DNA from: Pantoea sp. GD03673
Lineage (GTDB): Bacteria > Pseudomonadota > Gammaproteobacteria > Enterobacterales > Enterobacteriaceae
Assembly: GCF_029844725.1 (NCBI RefSeq)
Contig: NZ_JAOCKJ010000005.1
Location: 248,001 to 312,000, forward strand
Direction of reading: 5' to 3'
Length of the DNA stretch: 64,000 nt
In this document: positions 1 to 11,528 of the stretch, in pieces
How positions within the stretch are numbered: the first letter of the stretch is position 1
How the letters are laid out: every line of letters begins with the position of its first letter
Notes under the pieces: generated by a model
The model's input: only the letters and a program-made list of their open reading frames with translations
Told to the model about the DNA's origin: nothing
Databases searched by the model: none
Position numbers and translations under genes: made by a program

Positions 1-734
1 TTGACGTTGGCATATTCTGACGGATCGAGCCGCTCTTTCTGCACCCGCGTCATGTAGAGGATGTCGAGCTGCGGCATCACCTCTTCAAAGCTGTCGTGAC
101 GTGACCAGGCGATATTCTTCTCATCCAGCATGTCGGTGATATAGGCTGGCATCGCCAGCGCATCGGGTGCGATAAAGAAGAATCGGTTGCCATCAAACTT
201 CGCCAGCGCCTGCGTCAGGGAGTGTACGGTGCGACCGTACTTCAGGTCGCCGACCATCGCCACATTCAGCTGATTAAGGCGGCTCTGCGTCTCCTGAATG
301 GTGAAGAGATCGAGCAGCGTCTGGGTCGGATGCTGGTTCGCCCCGTCACCGGCGTTGAGAATCGGGATACCGCCGGAGAACTCCGTCGCCAGGCGCGCTG
401 CGCCTTCCTGCGGATGGCGCATCACAATCGCATCGACATAGGTGCTGATCACTGAAATGGTGTCGGCCAGGGTTTCGCCTTTTTTACCGAGCGACGTGTT
501 ACTGCCGTCCGCAAAGCCCACCGCTGAAGCGCCAAGACGATGGATCGCGGTTTCAAACGACAGGCGGGTACGGGTCGAGGCCTCAAAGAAGCAGCTGGCG
601 ATGACCTTGTGCTTCAGCAGTTCCGGCTGCGGGCTGGCTTTAAGCTTTGCAGCGGTGTGCAGCGCCAGTTCCAGCTCTTCACGACTGAGGTCGTTGATTG
701 AAATAATGTGCTTGCGATATAGCGGGTTAGGCAT
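1..734 (-). CDS. pyrB: Aspartate carbamoyltransferase catalytic subunit (5' part, cut by window edge)
   Basis: Catalyses carbamoyl phosphate plus aspartate to N-carbamoyl aspartate, the committed step of pyrimidine synthesis, in the cytoplasm. Only the first ~244 of about 311 residues lie in the window; the frame is open to base 1. The protein starts [10 protein letters not shown] and carries the carbamoyl-phosphate motif STRTR at residues 53-57 and HPTQ at about 135-138, both diagnostic of the transcarbamoylase family. The start at 734 matches the usual enterobacterial start. A leader peptide gene and an attenuator lie directly upstream, so expression should follow UTP level as in the E. coli pyrBI operon. 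pyrI would be expected beyond the left edge. The distantly related argF gene lies just upstream on the same strand. Confidence 0.97.
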   Translation of the reverse strand, partial: MPNPLYRKHIISINDLSREELELALHTAAKLKASPQPELLKHKVIASCFFEASTRTRLSFETAIHRLGASAVGFADGSNTSLGKKGETLADTISVISTYVDAIVMRHPQEGAARLATEFSGGIPILNAGDGANQHPTQTLLDLFTIQETQSRLNQLNVAMVGDLKYGRTVHSLTQALAKFDGNRFFFIAPDALAMPAYITDMLDEKNIAWSRHDSFEEVMPQLDILYMTRVQKERLDPSEYANV

Positions 735-766
735 TGCTGTCTCCTCTGCGCGGCCGGATTGCGGAC

Positions 767-797
767 AAAAAAAAGCCCCTGCTTAAGGGGCTTTTTT
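767..797 (-). terminator. pyrBI attenuator (intrinsic terminator ahead of pyrB)
   Basis: On the minus strand a 7-bp AAGCCCC/GGGGCTT stem with a short loop is followed by eight T residues, about 30 nt before the pyrB start. The leader ORF ends inside the hairpin, as required for UTP-sensitive attenuation in which a ribosome close behind RNA polymerase blocks hairpin formation. Confidence 0.9.
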
Positions 798-884
798 ATG
801 ATCGGGTCGATGACCGAAAGAAACAGCAGCGCCGCCTGCGGTCAGGCGTGATTGAGCGTCAAATTGTCCGCTGTGCTGTCGCAT
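783..884 (-). CDS. pyrL: pyrBI operon leader peptide, 33 aa
   Basis: A 33-codon ORF (MRQHSGQFDAQSRL..., ending HKKAP) starts at 884 behind a strong GGAGGAAAT ribosome site and stops inside the attenuator stem. Its position between the promoter (909-936) and pyrB matches the E. coli pyrL leader. The amino-acid sequence is not obviously similar to the E. coli 44-residue leader, which fits a peptide whose translation matters more than its sequence. Its length and overlap with the terminator are what one expects of this attenuation mechanism. Confidence 0.75.
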   Translation of the reverse strand: MRQHSGQFDAQSRLTAGGAAVSFGHRPDHKKAP

Positions 885-908
885 ATTTCCTCCGGCAAAT
901 TGGGCCGC

Positions 909-936
909 ATTATACCCGTTCGCGGTGGGTCAGCAA
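909..936 (-). promoter_or_regulatory. pyrL-pyrB promoter
   Basis: On the minus strand TTGCTG and a consensus TATAAT are separated by 16 bp, about 25-50 nt ahead of the pyrL start codon. It is the only strong sigma-70 pair seen between pyrL and argF. Confidence 0.75.
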
Positions 937-1051
937 GAGGAAAACGTTTGCGGCTCTGTGGCCGACAGGGGCGCATAAGAGGTCAGACGGGTGCGCTGCT
1001 CAGCGTCGACAGACGTTGTTCAGCGTCCTTAGCCCGCCTGACACCCACCAG

Positions 1052-2059
1052 TCAGCGCTGGCCGAGCGTGGCGACCATCACCGCTTTAATGGTGTGCATC
1101 CGGTTCTCAGCCTGATCGAACACGATGCTGTGCGGCGACTCAAACACCTCATTGCTCACTTCCATGCCGTTGGGCAAATCATACTGCTCCGCCATCTGCT
1201 GGCCCAGCGTGGTCTGATCGTCGTGGAAGGCGGGCAGGCAGTGCAGGAATTTAACCTGCGGGTTGCCGGTCAGATCGAGCATGGACCGGTTAACCTGATA
1301 GTCACGCAGCAGGGCGATACGCTCAGCCCAGACCTCTTTGGCTTCACCCATCGACACCCAGACGTCGGTGTAGATAAAGTCAGCGCCTTTCACGCCATCA
1401 GCAATATTGTCGGTGAGGGTAATTTTCCCGCCGGTCTGCTGCGCAGCGGCGCGGCACTGCGCCACCAGTTCGTCCTCTGGCCAGCAGCTTTTCGGGGCGA
1501 CCAGACGCAGATCCAGACCGACCTGTGCGGCGGCTTCCAGCATGGTGTTACCCATGTTGTTGCGCGCATCACCCACATAGACCAGCGTCATTTCACTGAG
1601 TTTTTTGCCCGGCAGATGCTCCTGCATGGTCAGCAGATCGGCCAGCAGCTGGGTTGGGTGAAATTCGGTGGTCAGGCCATTCCACACCGGCACACCGGCA
1701 TGTTCCGCCAGCGTGTCCACCAGTGCCTGACCGTAACCGCGATACTGAATGCCATCGTACATCCGGCCCAGCACCCGCGCGGTGTCGCGCATCGACTCTT
1801 TATGGCCGATCTGACTGCCACTCGGGCCAAGATAGGTGACGTTCGCACCCTGATCGTAAGCGGCAACTTCGAAAGAGCATCGGGTACGGGTCGAGTCTTT
1901 TTCGAAGATGAGCGCGATGTTTTTGCCCTTCAGATACTGCACTTCGCTGGCGCTCTTTTTCGCCTTTTTTAATTCAGCAGAAAGGGAGAGCAGGTGCCCA
2001 ATTTCGGCGGGGGTAAAATCCAGAAGCCTGAGGAAATGGCGCTGATACAGCTGACTCAT
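1052..2059 (-). CDS. argF: Ornithine carbamoyltransferase
   Basis: Converts carbamoyl phosphate and ornithine to citrulline in arginine biosynthesis; cytoplasmic trimer. At 335 aa it has the normal family length. Visible active-site motifs are STRTR at 56-60 (carbamoyl phosphate), HPTQ at 134-137, the ornithine-side SMG at 236-238 and HCLP at 273-276. Position next to pyrB and opposite rraB corresponds to argI of E. coli; the symbol argF is the general one. ARG-box-like palindromes just upstream point to ArgR/arginine repression. The long open frame on the opposite strand of this gene has no family features and is a shadow. Confidence 0.97.
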   Translation of the reverse strand: MSQLYQRHFLRLLDFTPAEIGHLLSLSAELKKAKKSASEVQYLKGKNIALIFEKDSTRTRCSFEVAAYDQGANVTYLGPSGSQIGHKESMRDTARVLGRMYDGIQYRGYGQALVDTLAEHAGVPVWNGLTTEFHPTQLLADLLTMQEHLPGKKLSEMTLVYVGDARNNMGNTMLEAAAQVGLDLRLVAPKSCWPEDELVAQCRAAAQQTGGKITLTDNIADGVKGADFIYTDVWVSMGEAKEVWAERIALLRDYQVNRSMLDLTGNPQVKFLHCLPAFHDDQTTLGQQMAEQYDLPNGMEVSNEVFESPHSIVFDQAENRMHTIKAVMVATLGQR

Positions 2060-2081
2060 ACAACACTCCGGTAATCATTAA

Positions 2082-2124
2082 AGTGAATTAAAATTCAATC
2101 TAACCGTATGAATATGCATTTTCA
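2082..2124 (-). promoter_or_regulatory. Tandem ARG-box-like operators (ArgR)
   Basis: TGAATTAAAATTCA at 2084-2097 is a perfect 14-bp palindrome matching the ArgR consensus TGAAT-N4-ATTCA. A second, weaker site (TGAATATGCATTTTCA) follows at 2109-2124. They lie 25-65 bp upstream of the argF start, where ArgR represses argF/argI in E. coli. The spacing is slightly larger than the classical 3-bp gap. Confidence 0.75.
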
Positions 2125-2219
2125 AGTGTGAGGCTAATAAACTTTTCGTTTTGTGTAGTGGCGCGACAGGCAGTGTGGGAAAATAATTGCTTATTGCCGA
2201 ACTCAGAGAGGACATTGTC

Positions 2220-2642
2220 ATGGCATATGAAGCATTACTGGAAGAGCAGCAGGAAGAGACACGGCAGATTATTGAAGAGCTGCTGGAGGATGGCAGCGAT
2301 CCTGATGCGCTCTATACCATCGAGCATCATCTCTCATGCAATAATTTTGATTCACTGGAAAAAGCCGCTGTTGATGCGTTCAAGCTGGGTTATGAAGTGA
2401 CCGAGCCGGAAGAGCTGGAACTGGAAGATGGCACCACCGTGATGTGTGTCGACATCATCAGCGAATCTGCGCTGAAGCCTGAACTGATCGATGCGCAGGT
2501 GGAGCAACTGGTGAACCTGATTGGTAAGTACAACGTCGACTACGACGGCTGGGGCACCTATTTTGAAGATCCCGATGCTGAAGATGAAGACGAAGATGAC
2601 GACGCCATCGACGATGAAGATGATGATGGTATTCGCCACTAA
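2220..2642 (+). CDS. rraB: Ribonuclease E inhibitor RraB
   Basis: RraB binds the C-terminal degradosome scaffold of RNase E and reduces cleavage of some mRNAs. The 140-aa product contains the family core [20 protein letters not shown] and ends in the typical very acidic tail (Asp/Glu-rich, ending DDGIRH). The ATG at 2220 ([10 protein letters not shown]) is preferred over a start 33 nt upstream because GAGAGGAC lies just before it and it matches the length of known RraB. Divergent from argF; miaE follows 56 nt downstream on the same strand. Confidence 0.95.
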   Translation: MAYEALLEEQQEETRQIIEELLEDGSDPDALYTIEHHLSCNNFDSLEKAAVDAFKLGYEVTEPEELELEDGTTVMCVDIISESALKPELIDAQVEQLVNLIGKYNVDYDGWGTYFEDPDAEDEDEDDDAIDDEDDDGIRH

Positions 2643-2650
2643 TTAGCCGG

Positions 2651-2668
2651 GGCGGAGAGTTCTCCGCC
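2651..2668. repeat. Perfect hairpin between rraB and miaE
   Basis: GGCGGAGA-GT-TCTCCGCC forms an 8-bp stem with a 2-nt loop right after the rraB stop. No T tract follows, so it is not a convincing terminator; it may stabilise the rraB 3' end. Confidence 0.5.
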
Positions 2669-2698
2669 TGTCACTTCTGCCACACCTGTTCTGACATC

Positions 2699-3460
2699 AT
2701 GAATTACGCATCGTTACTCGAACCGATCTATCAGTTTCTGCATTGCCGCACGCCACAGGCCTGGATTGATGAGGCGCGCAAGCCGGAAAACCTGACTCTG
2801 CTGTTAACCGACCATCTGGTGTGTGAGCTGAAAGCCGCACAGACCGCAGTATGGTTGATCCGCAAATATGTTGCCGACAAACCCAGCGGCGACGCCATTC
2901 TGGCGTGGCTGAAACCCTATGAAGATTTTATCTTCCGCGAAGATGGCGACAGCGACTTTATTAACGCCCATAAGAATCTGACGAAACGCATCATTGTGCG
3001 CAATGCGCTGCCGTGGGCGGATGAGCTGGTAGAGAAGATGGTGCTGTTGATTAAAGAGGAGCTGCATCACTTCTATCAGGTGTGGGAAATTATGCAGTCG
3101 CGCGGGCTGGTCTATCAGAAGATCACCTCCAGCCGCTATGCAAAATCCCTGCTGCGTGAAGTCACCACCCATGAGCCGGAAACGCTGGTCGATAAGCTGA
3201 TTTGTGGCGCTTACATTGAGGCGCGATCCTGTGAGCGCTTCGCCAGTCTGGCCCCCTGGCTGGACGACGAGCTGGCGAAGTTCTACCTTTCGCTGCTGCG
3301 CTCCGAGGCGCGGCATTATCAGGACTATCTGACGCTGGCCGCGCAGATCGCCGGTAAAGATATCGCACCACGGGTGCAGGCGATTGGGGCCACAGAAGGG
3401 CGGTTAATCAGTGAGCCCGACAACGAATTACGCTTTCACAGCGGCGTGCCGGCATTCTGA
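2699..3460 (+). CDS. miaE: tRNA-(ms2io6A37) hydroxylase
   Basis: Diiron monooxygenase that hydroxylates the isopentenyl group of ms2i6A at position 37 of tRNAs reading UNN codons. The 253-aa protein starts MNYASLLEPIYQFLHCRTPQAW and shows the carboxylate/histidine pattern of the family: CELKAAQTA near residue 43, EELHHFYQ near 120, EARSCERF near 180 and SEARHYQDY near 203. Present in Salmonella and Erwiniaceae but missing from E. coli K-12, where the same rraB neighbourhood lacks it. Synteny with rraB supports the call. Confidence 0.93.
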   Translation: MNYASLLEPIYQFLHCRTPQAWIDEARKPENLTLLLTDHLVCELKAAQTAVWLIRKYVADKPSGDAILAWLKPYEDFIFREDGDSDFINAHKNLTKRIIVRNALPWADELVEKMVLLIKEELHHFYQVWEIMQSRGLVYQKITSSRYAKSLLREVTTHEPETLVDKLICGAYIEARSCERFASLAPWLDDELAKFYLSLLRSEARHYQDYLTLAAQIAGKDIAPRVQAIGATEGRLISEPDNELRFHSGVPAF

Positions 3461-3474
3461 TTCAGCCCCGTCTT

Positions 3475-3987
3475 TCACAGCTGTTTCAGCATCCGCACTT
3501 CGCAATCTACGTGGCCGGTACAGCCCATCGCACTGTCGATATGCGCAAAGCCCAGTGACTCATAGAGTCTGATGGCCCGCGTCAGGCTGGCCGTGGTTTC
3601 CAGATAGCAGCGGCGGAAGCCGTGGCTGCGTGCATGTTCCATCGCCCGCAGCGCCAGTTCGCGCGCCAGACCCAGACCGCGCACTGTGGGCAGAAAGTAC
3701 ATCTTTTGCAGTTCACAGATATCGGGTGCGCTGCACGCCAGAGGTGCAACCCCGCCGCCGCCCACGACGCTGCCCTGATACTCAACGATCCAGTAGGCAC
3801 TCTGTTCGGCACTGTAAAGTTCAAACAGCTGGTCGAGCTGGGGATCGGAGACGGTATAGCCCTTGTCAGCCGTCAGGCCAAACTCCGCAGAAACGTCACG
3901 GATCACCTGGGCAATATGCGGATTATCGGCGGCAGTAATCGGCCGCACCTGGAGGTCAACACGCGGGATGGTACGGGTCGTCATCAT
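3475..3987 (-). CDS. yjgM: GNAT-family N-acetyltransferase, YjgM type
   Basis: A 170-aa single-domain GNAT protein. The acetyl-CoA-binding core is visible as [24 protein letters not shown] (motif A, around residues 93-117), followed by the motif B strand/helix with ETTASL and LYESLGF. C-terminal [14 protein letters not shown] matches the YjgM subgroup as I remember it from E. coli. The substrate is not evident. Convergent with miaE and downstream of valS on the same strand but separated from it by a terminator. The start may be either of the two consecutive Met codons. Confidence 0.85.
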   Translation of the reverse strand: MMTTRTIPRVDLQVRPITAADNPHIAQVIRDVSAEFGLTADKGYTVSDPQLDQLFELYSAEQSAYWIVEYQGSVVGGGGVAPLACSAPDICELQKMYFLPTVRGLGLARELALRAMEHARSHGFRRCYLETTASLTRAIRLYESLGFAHIDSAMGCTGHVDCEVRMLKQL

Positions 3988-4013
3988 CTCTTCCGGATTT
4001 GTACGAGGTCAAT

Positions 4014-4038
4014 AAAAAAGCCGGGCAAGCCCGGCTTT
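4014..4038 (-). terminator. Intrinsic terminator of valS
   Basis: On the minus strand a 9-bp AAGCCGGGC/GCCCGGCTT stem with a 2-nt loop is followed by a T-rich tail, 26 nt after the valS stop. Confidence 0.9.
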
Positions 4039-4063
4039 ATGAATAAGCTGTCAGCTAAGACGC

Positions 4064-6919
4064 TTACAATGCCGCAATGACCGCCTGCTGTTCAATCAGT
4101 TTTGCTTTTGATTGTTGCAGTTCTGCCACGCGTTCGCGCTCTTTCGCGACGACCGCTTCCGGGGCGCGTGAAACAAAGCCTTCGTTCGCCAGCTTGGTCT
4201 CGATCTTCTCGATTTCCACATCCAGCTTAACCAGCTCTTTCGCCAGACGCTCCAGCTCAGCGGTTTTGTCGACCAGATCCGCCATCGGGATCAGCAGCTC
4301 TGCGCCTTCCACAATTTTGGTCACGGAAACCGGGCCTTTCTCACCCGCAGGCAGAATGGTCAGGCTTTGCAGACGTGCCAGGCGCGACAGGAAGTTACGG
4401 TTCTCCTCAACGCGGCGCTGGGCAGCCGGTGAGCAGTCACGCAGCAGCACATCCAGCGGCTTGCTCGGCGCAATGTTCATTTCCGCACGGATATTACGAA
4501 CGGCAACAATCGCCTGCTTCATCCACTCGATGTCCGCTTTCGCCGCGACATCTTCTTTCGCAGCATCAAACTGCGGGAACGGCTGCAGCATGATGGTGTC
4601 ATCGCTGATGTTTTTCAGGCCTTTCACGCGCTGCCAGATGGTTTCAGTGATAAACGGAATGATGGGGTGTGCAAGACGCAGCAGCGCTTCCAGCACGTGA
4701 ACCAGCGTATGGCGGGTACCGCGCAGTTCAGATTCACTGCCGCTGTTCATCACCGGCTTGGTCAGCTCCAGATACCAGTCGCAGAACTGGTTCCAGGTGA
4801 AGTCATACAGAATGTTCGCCGCGATATCGAAACGATAGCTGTCCAGCGCTTCACGGTAGGCTTTCACCGTGTGATTGAACTCGGTCAGGATCCAGCGATC
4901 CGCCAGCGACAGCGTCATTTCGCCGCCATTCTGTCCGCAATCCTGATCTTCGGTGTTCATCAGCACGAAGCGGCTGGCGTTCCACAGCTTATTACAGAAG
5001 TTGCGATACCCTTCCAGGCGCTTCATATCCCAGTTGATGTCGCGGCCGGTTGAAGCCAGTGCGGCCAGGGTGAAACGCAGCGCATCGGTGCCCGATGGCT
5101 CGATGCCGTCCGGGAACTGCTTCTCGGTACGTTTGCGGATTTTCTCTGCCAGCTGTGGCTGCATCATGTTGCCGGTACGTTTTTCCAGCAGCGCTTCCAG
5201 CGAAATGCCGTCGACCATATCCAGCGGGTCAATCACGTTGCCCTTGGATTTCGACATCTTCTGACCCTCTTCATCACGGATCAGACCGGTCATGTAGACG
5301 GTTTTAAACGGCACCTGCGGTTTGCCGTTTTCATCTTTGATGAAGTGCATGGTCAGCATGATCATGCGGGCAATCCAGAAGAAGATGATGTCGAAGCCGC
5401 TGACCAGCACGCTGGTCGGATGGAAAGTGCGCAGCGCTTCGGTGTTTTCCGGCCAGCCCAGGGTGGAGAAGGTCCACAGACCTGAGGAGAACCAGGTGTC
5501 CAGCACGTCATCATCCTGACGAAGCGCCACGTCGGCGGCCAGGTTGTTCTCGGCGCGGACTTCATCTTCGGTGCGGCCAACGTAGACGTTACCGTTGTTG
5601 TCATACCACGCCGGGATGCGGTGACCCCACCAGAGCTGACGGGAAATACACCAGTCCTGGATATCGCGCATCCAGGAGAAGTACATGTTTTCGTACTGCT
5701 TCGGCACGAACTGGATGTCACCATTCTCAACGGCTTCAACCGCCACTTTCGCCAGCGGGGCGGTGCGCACATACCACTGGTCGGTCAGCATCGGCTCGAT
5801 AACAACACCGCCACGGTCGCCGTAAGGCACGGTCAGGTCGTGAGGTTTGATCTCTTCAAGCAGGCCCAGCTCATCGACAGCGGCGACAATGGCTTTACGC
5901 GCTGCGAAGCGTTCCATGTTCTGGAAAGCCGCCGGGATCTCATCCGAACAGGCATCGCTGGCTTCGCCGTTGGTGTCATACACCTGAGCGCGGTCGCGGA
6001 TGTCACCGTCGAAGGTCAGAATGTTGATCATTGGCAGCTTGTGACGACGACCGACTTCATAGTCGTTGAAGTCATGAGCGGGGGTGATCTTGACGCAGCC
6101 GGTGCCTTTTTCCATGTCGGCGTGTTCGTCGCCCACGACAGGAATCAGGCGGCCAACCAGCGGCAGCATCACAAATTTGCCGATCAGATCTTTGTAGCGG
6201 GGATCGTCCGGGTTAACCGCCACGCCGGTATCGCCCAGCAGGGTTTCCGGGCGGGTGGTGGCAACAACCAGGTAATCTTTACCGTCGGCCGTTTTTGCGC
6301 CGTCCGCCAGCGGATAGCGGATATGCCACATAGAGCCTTTGCTCTCGCGGTTTTCCACTTCCAGATCGGAGATCGCCGTGCGCAGCTTAGGGTCCCAGTT
6401 CACCAGGCGTTTGCCACGGTAGATCAGGTTCTCTTTATAGAGGCGAACAAAGACTTCTTTAACGGCGTTGGACAGGCCTTCGTCCATCGTGAAGCGCTCG
6501 CGCTCCCAGTCGACGGAGTTGCCCAGACGGCGCATCTGGCGGGTAATGGTGCCGCCGGACTCAGCTTTCCATTGCCAGATTTTGTCGATGAACGCATCGC
6601 GGCCATAGTCCTGGCGCGTTTTGCCCTCTTCAGCCGCAATTTTGCGCTCAACCACCATCTGCGTGGCGATGCCCGCGTGGTCGGTACCGGCCTGCCACAG
6701 GGTATTTTTCCCCTGCATGCGCTGGTAACGGATCATGGTGTCCATGATGGTTTGCTGGAAGGCGTGACCCATGTGCAAGCTACCGGTGACGTTCGGCGGC
6801 GGGATCATGATGCAAAAGCTTTCCTGGCTGGTGTCGCCATTCGGTTTGAAGTAGCCCTGCTTTTCCCAATGCTCGTAAAGCGGCTGCTCGATATCTTGCG
6901 GGTTATATGTCTTTTCCAT
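4064..6919 (-). CDS. valS: Valyl-tRNA synthetase
   Basis: Charges tRNA-Val; class I synthetase with an editing domain that hydrolyses Thr-tRNA-Val. At 951 aa it has the E. coli length. The HIGH-type motif is HMGH at 49-52 after PPPNVTGSL, and the KMSKS loop is at about 554-558. The C-terminal part ends in the family's antiparallel coiled coil ([22 protein letters not shown]...). Start at 6919 lies 5 nt after the holC stop, so the two genes are cotranscribed as in E. coli. A 457-codon frame on the opposite strand is a shadow of this GC-rich gene. Confidence 0.98.
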   Translation of the reverse strand: MEKTYNPQDIEQPLYEHWEKQGYFKPNGDTSQESFCIMIPPPNVTGSLHMGHAFQQTIMDTMIRYQRMQGKNTLWQAGTDHAGIATQMVVERKIAAEEGKTRQDYGRDAFIDKIWQWKAESGGTITRQMRRLGNSVDWERERFTMDEGLSNAVKEVFVRLYKENLIYRGKRLVNWDPKLRTAISDLEVENRESKGSMWHIRYPLADGAKTADGKDYLVVATTRPETLLGDTGVAVNPDDPRYKDLIGKFVMLPLVGRLIPVVGDEHADMEKGTGCVKITPAHDFNDYEVGRRHKLPMINILTFDGDIRDRAQVYDTNGEASDACSDEIPAAFQNMERFAARKAIVAAVDELGLLEEIKPHDLTVPYGDRGGVVIEPMLTDQWYVRTAPLAKVAVEAVENGDIQFVPKQYENMYFSWMRDIQDWCISRQLWWGHRIPAWYDNNGNVYVGRTEDEVRAENNLAADVALRQDDDVLDTWFSSGLWTFSTLGWPENTEALRTFHPTSVLVSGFDIIFFWIARMIMLTMHFIKDENGKPQVPFKTVYMTGLIRDEEGQKMSKSKGNVIDPLDMVDGISLEALLEKRTGNMMQPQLAEKIRKRTEKQFPDGIEPSGTDALRFTLAALASTGRDINWDMKRLEGYRNFCNKLWNASRFVLMNTEDQDCGQNGGEMTLSLADRWILTEFNHTVKAYREALDSYRFDIAANILYDFTWNQFCDWYLELTKPVMNSGSESELRGTRHTLVHVLEALLRLAHPIIPFITETIWQRVKGLKNISDDTIMLQPFPQFDAAKEDVAAKADIEWMKQAIVAVRNIRAEMNIAPSKPLDVLLRDCSPAAQRRVEENRNFLSRLARLQSLTILPAGEKGPVSVTKIVEGAELLIPMADLVDKTAELERLAKELVKLDVEIEKIETKLANEGFVSRAPEAVVAKERERVAELQQSKAKLIEQQAVIAAL

Positions 6920-6924
6920 TTCTG

Positions 6925-7383
6925 CTATGTCGTTTGCGGCTGTGGTGGCGCTGCCGTATTCAATTGGAATCCAACGCTGCGATACGCTTTATAGCGGTCG
7001 CGCGCCAGTTGTTTGAGAGCGTCCTCGTAAGGAACGAAGTCTATCACTTCATGGAAAGCAGTAGCAAAATCTGCGAAGTGGGGCAGCAGGCTAATCAGCA
7101 GGTCGCGCGGTGAACTGCCGCGACGCTGGGGCCAGGCCAGCTCAACCGGCGCACCGTAGCGCGGGCCTTCACCCGCCAGGTTGTGCGGCACGAAGGCGTT
7201 TGCCGGTCGTTGCCACAGCGCTTCGTCGAGACGAACGGCTTGCTGTTCATCTTCGCAGGCGATCAATACCCGCTTTCCGGCCCGCCAGCGTGTTTCCGCC
7301 AGATCGCACACCAGCGCTTCAACGGCGCTCAGGCCGTCGACTGGGGCATCGGTTTCCAGCACGTAGAAGGTTGCGTTTTTCAT
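6925..7383 (-). CDS. holC: DNA polymerase III chi subunit
   Basis: Chi links the clamp loader to single-strand binding protein during lagging-strand synthesis. The 152-aa sequence ([12 protein letters not shown]...) shows the family landmarks: [17 protein letters not shown], the [10 protein letters not shown] stretch and the C-terminal [20 protein letters not shown] block. It sits between pepA (upstream, 65 nt) and valS (downstream, 5 nt), the conserved pepA-holC-valS order of enterobacteria. Confidence 0.96.
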   Translation of the reverse strand: MKNATFYVLETDAPVDGLSAVEALVCDLAETRWRAGKRVLIACEDEQQAVRLDEALWQRPANAFVPHNLAGEGPRYGAPVELAWPQRRGSSPRDLLISLLPHFADFATAFHEVIDFVPYEDALKQLARDRYKAYRSVGFQLNTAAPPQPQTT

Positions 7384-7448
7384 CGGTTAGCTCATCAGAA
7401 GATCAGGGGCGGAATGCGATCCGCCCCTGCTGTCAGAAAAGAGGGCGC

Positions 7449-8975
<1,527 letters not shown>

Positions 8976-9228
8976 TTAAAGACAACGGCCGCTGCTGCCG
9001 CTAGAATGTAGCGCGCTCATGACCCATTTATTCATTGTCGCAGCATGACATTCTGCCGCTGGAGGTCATAATGAATCAGGGTGACAAGATGTTGTTTTTT
9101 CACCACCCGGACGCGTTTTTCATACAAATTTAGCTACGGCGACGGCCATTGATGAAGAAAAATGGCTGATAAGCGTTGAAACTAGCGATTTTCCTGCAAA
9201 AAGACAAGTTTTCACAGGCGTACTAAGC

Positions 9229-10329
9229 GTGATCATCATTAGATATCTGGTTCGGGAAACGCTCAAAAGCCAGCTGGCTATCCTGTTTATCCTGCTACTC
9301 ATCTTCTTTTGTCAGAAGTTAGTCAGGATCCTGGGAGCCGCGGTGGATGGCGAAGTGCCGACAAACCTCGTTCTGACCTTGTTAGGACTCGGCGTGCCTC
9401 AAATGGCACAACTTATACTGCCCTTAAGTCTGTTTCTGGCGATCCTGATGACGCTGGGGCGTCTCTACACGGAAAGTGAAATTACCGTGATGCACGCCTG
9501 CGGCCTGAGCAAGGCCGTTCTGGTTAAGGCAGCGATGGTACTGATGTTCTTTACCGCAGTGGTAGCCGCGGTGAACGTCATCTGGCTGGGGCCGTGGTCA
9601 TCCCGCTATCAGGACGAGGTGACGCAGAACGCCAAGGCGAACCCGGGTGCGGCGGCGATGGCTGCCGGACAGTTCCAGACCTCCAGCGACGGCAGCGCCG
9701 TGCTGTTTGTCGAGAATGTGAAGGGCAACCATTTTGGTAATGTGTTCCTGGCGCAGTTACGGCCAAAAGGTAACGCCCGTCCCTCGGTGGTGCTGGCTGA
9801 CAGCGGTCACATGGAGCAGCATAAAGATGGCTCGCAGGTGGTGACGCTGGATAAAGGCACCCGCTTTGAGGGTACGGCACTGCTGCGTGATTTCCGTATC
9901 ACCGACTTCACCAATTATCAGGCCATCGTGGGGTATAAAGCGGCAACGCTCGATCCAAACGATGCCGAGCAGGCGAGTCTGACGGACCTGTTCGCGAATA
10001 AGACACCTGATTTCCAGGCCGAGCTGCACTGGCGTCTGACGCTGGTGTTCGCGGTGCTGGTGATGGCGCTGATGGTGGTGCCGCTCAGCGTGGTGAACCC
10101 ACGTCAGGGCCGCGTGCTGTCGATGTTGCCCGCCATGCTGCTGTATCTCATCTTCTTCCTGTTGCAGAGCTCGCTGAAGTCGAGCGGCGCGAAAGGGCGG
10201 CTCGATCCGGCACTCTGGATGTGGGTCGTGAATATCAGCTATCTGGTGCTGGCGGTGCTGCTTAACCTGTGGGATACGGTGCCGATGCGTCGGATTCGCG
10301 CCCGCTTTACCCGCGGAGGGTCGGTCTGA
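9229..10329 (+). CDS. lptF: LPS export ABC transporter permease LptF
   Basis: Inner-membrane half of the LptB2FG machine that extracts LPS and passes it to the LptC-A-D bridge. The 366-aa protein starts at GTG (MIIIRYLVRETLKSQLAI), the same start and near-identical N-terminus as E. coli LptF. Two hydrophobic hairpins at each end (about 13-35, 55-125 and 270-355) flank a periplasmic beta-jellyroll (about 130-265). Conserved ESEITVMHACG coupling region and VVPLSVVNPRQGRV are present. Its stop overlaps the lptG start by one base (TGATG), indicating translational coupling. Confidence 0.97.
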   Translation: MIIIRYLVRETLKSQLAILFILLLIFFCQKLVRILGAAVDGEVPTNLVLTLLGLGVPQMAQLILPLSLFLAILMTLGRLYTESEITVMHACGLSKAVLVKAAMVLMFFTAVVAAVNVIWLGPWSSRYQDEVTQNAKANPGAAAMAAGQFQTSSDGSAVLFVENVKGNHFGNVFLAQLRPKGNARPSVVLADSGHMEQHKDGSQVVTLDKGTRFEGTALLRDFRITDFTNYQAIVGYKAATLDPNDAEQASLTDLFANKTPDFQAELHWRLTLVFAVLVMALMVVPLSVVNPRQGRVLSMLPAMLLYLIFFLLQSSLKSSGAKGRLDPALWMWVVNISYLVLAVLLNLWDTVPMRRIRARFTRGGSV

Positions 10330-11405
10330 TGTTTCGCGTACTTGACCGCTATATCGGTAAAACCATTTTTAATACCATCATGCTGACGCTGTTCATGCTG
10401 GTGTCGCTTTCCGGCATCATCAAGTTTGTCGATCAGCTACGTAAAACCGGCCAGGGCAGCTATAGCGCGCTGAGTGCCGGTTATTACACCCTGCTTAGCG
10501 TGCCTAAAGATATTGAGATCTTCTTCCCGATGGCGGCCCTGCTGGGCGCGCTGCTGGGACTGGGCGCGCTGGCGCAGCGCAGTGAGCTGGTGGTGATGCA
10601 GGCGGCGGGCTTTACCCGCATGCAGGTTGCGCTGTCGGTGATGAAAACCGCGATTCCGCTGGTGCTGCTGACGATGGCGATTGGTGAGTTTGTTGCGCCG
10701 TCGGGCGAGCAGATGGCGCGTAACTATCGGGCGCAGCAGCTTTATGGCGGCGCACTGGTTTCGACGCAGAATGGCCTGTGGGCAAAAGATGGTAATAACT
10801 TCATCTATATTGAGCGCATTAAAGGCGACAACGAAATTGATGGTGTGAGCATCTACAGCTTTAACGATCAGCGTCGTCTGCAGAGCGTGCGTTACGCGGC
10901 GACAGCGACCTGGGATGCGGATAAAAAGCGCTGGATGCTGTCACAGGTCGATGAATCAAACCTGACCGATCCAAAGCAGATTACCGGTTCACAGAGCCTG
11001 AGTGGCGAGTGGAAAACCAATCTGACGCCAGACAAGCTGGGTGTGGTCGCGCTGGACCCTGACGCGTTATCGATTCGCGGTCTGCACAGCTACAGCAAAT
11101 ATCTGAAGCAGAGCGGGCAGGAAGCAGGACGCTATCAGCTGAATATGTGGAGCAAGATTTTCCAGCCGCTGTCGGTGGCGGTGATGATGCTGATGGCGCT
11201 GTCGTTTATCTTCGGTCCGCTGCGTAGCGTGTCGATGGGCGTGCGTGTGGTGACAGGGATCAGCTTTGGCTTCCTGTTCTACGTGCTTGACCAGATCTTC
11301 GGTCCGCTGAGTCTGGTCTATGGTCTGCCACCGATTCTGGGTGCGATTCTGCCAAGCTTTGCGTTCTTCGCGATCAGTCTGTTTATGCTGATTAAGCGGC
11401 GCTAA
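10329..11405 (+). CDS. lptG: LPS export ABC transporter permease LptG
   Basis: Partner of LptF in LptB2FG. The ATG at 10329 (MFRVLDRYIGKTIFNTI) overlaps the lptF stop and gives a 358-aa product of normal length; longer upstream starts run inside lptF and are rejected. Pattern as in LptF: N-terminal membrane segments, the cytosolic coupling helix region RSELVVMQAAGFTR (about residues 91-104), periplasmic jellyroll, then LRSVSMGVRVVTGI and C-terminal membrane helices. A strong terminator follows within 25 nt. Confidence 0.97.
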   Translation: MFRVLDRYIGKTIFNTIMLTLFMLVSLSGIIKFVDQLRKTGQGSYSALSAGYYTLLSVPKDIEIFFPMAALLGALLGLGALAQRSELVVMQAAGFTRMQVALSVMKTAIPLVLLTMAIGEFVAPSGEQMARNYRAQQLYGGALVSTQNGLWAKDGNNFIYIERIKGDNEIDGVSIYSFNDQRRLQSVRYAATATWDADKKRWMLSQVDESNLTDPKQITGSQSLSGEWKTNLTPDKLGVVALDPDALSIRGLHSYSKYLKQSGQEAGRYQLNMWSKIFQPLSVAVMMLMALSFIFGPLRSVSMGVRVVTGISFGFLFYVLDQIFGPLSLVYGLPPILGAILPSFAFFAISLFMLIKRR

Positions 11406-11426
11406 GCGCAGCAAGCGAAGTGAGGA

Positions 11427-11448
11427 AAAGGCCGCGAAAGCGGCCTTT
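11427..11448 (+). terminator. Terminator of lptFG
   Basis: AAAGGCCGC-GAAA-GCGGCCTTT: a 9-bp stem with a GAAA tetraloop beginning about 20 nt after the lptG stop. The following CCTGTTTT is only partly T-rich. Confidence 0.85.
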
Positions 11449-11528
11449 CCTGTTTTCAACGTGCTGGCTCAGGGAGCAGACGGGGGTGAGTCGTCCGGAA
11501 GAGGCGGCTGGCGCGTGGAGTGGCAGCT

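Noticed and set aside
734..1972. 412-codon plus-strand frame over pyrL and argF
   Set aside because: Antisense to argF and the pyr leader; low-complexity His/Arg/Gln-rich product without family likeness.
5621..6994. 457-codon frame on the plus strand
   Set aside because: It is exactly antisense to valS, has no domain features and no ribosome site; long antisense frames are common in GC-rich coding DNA.
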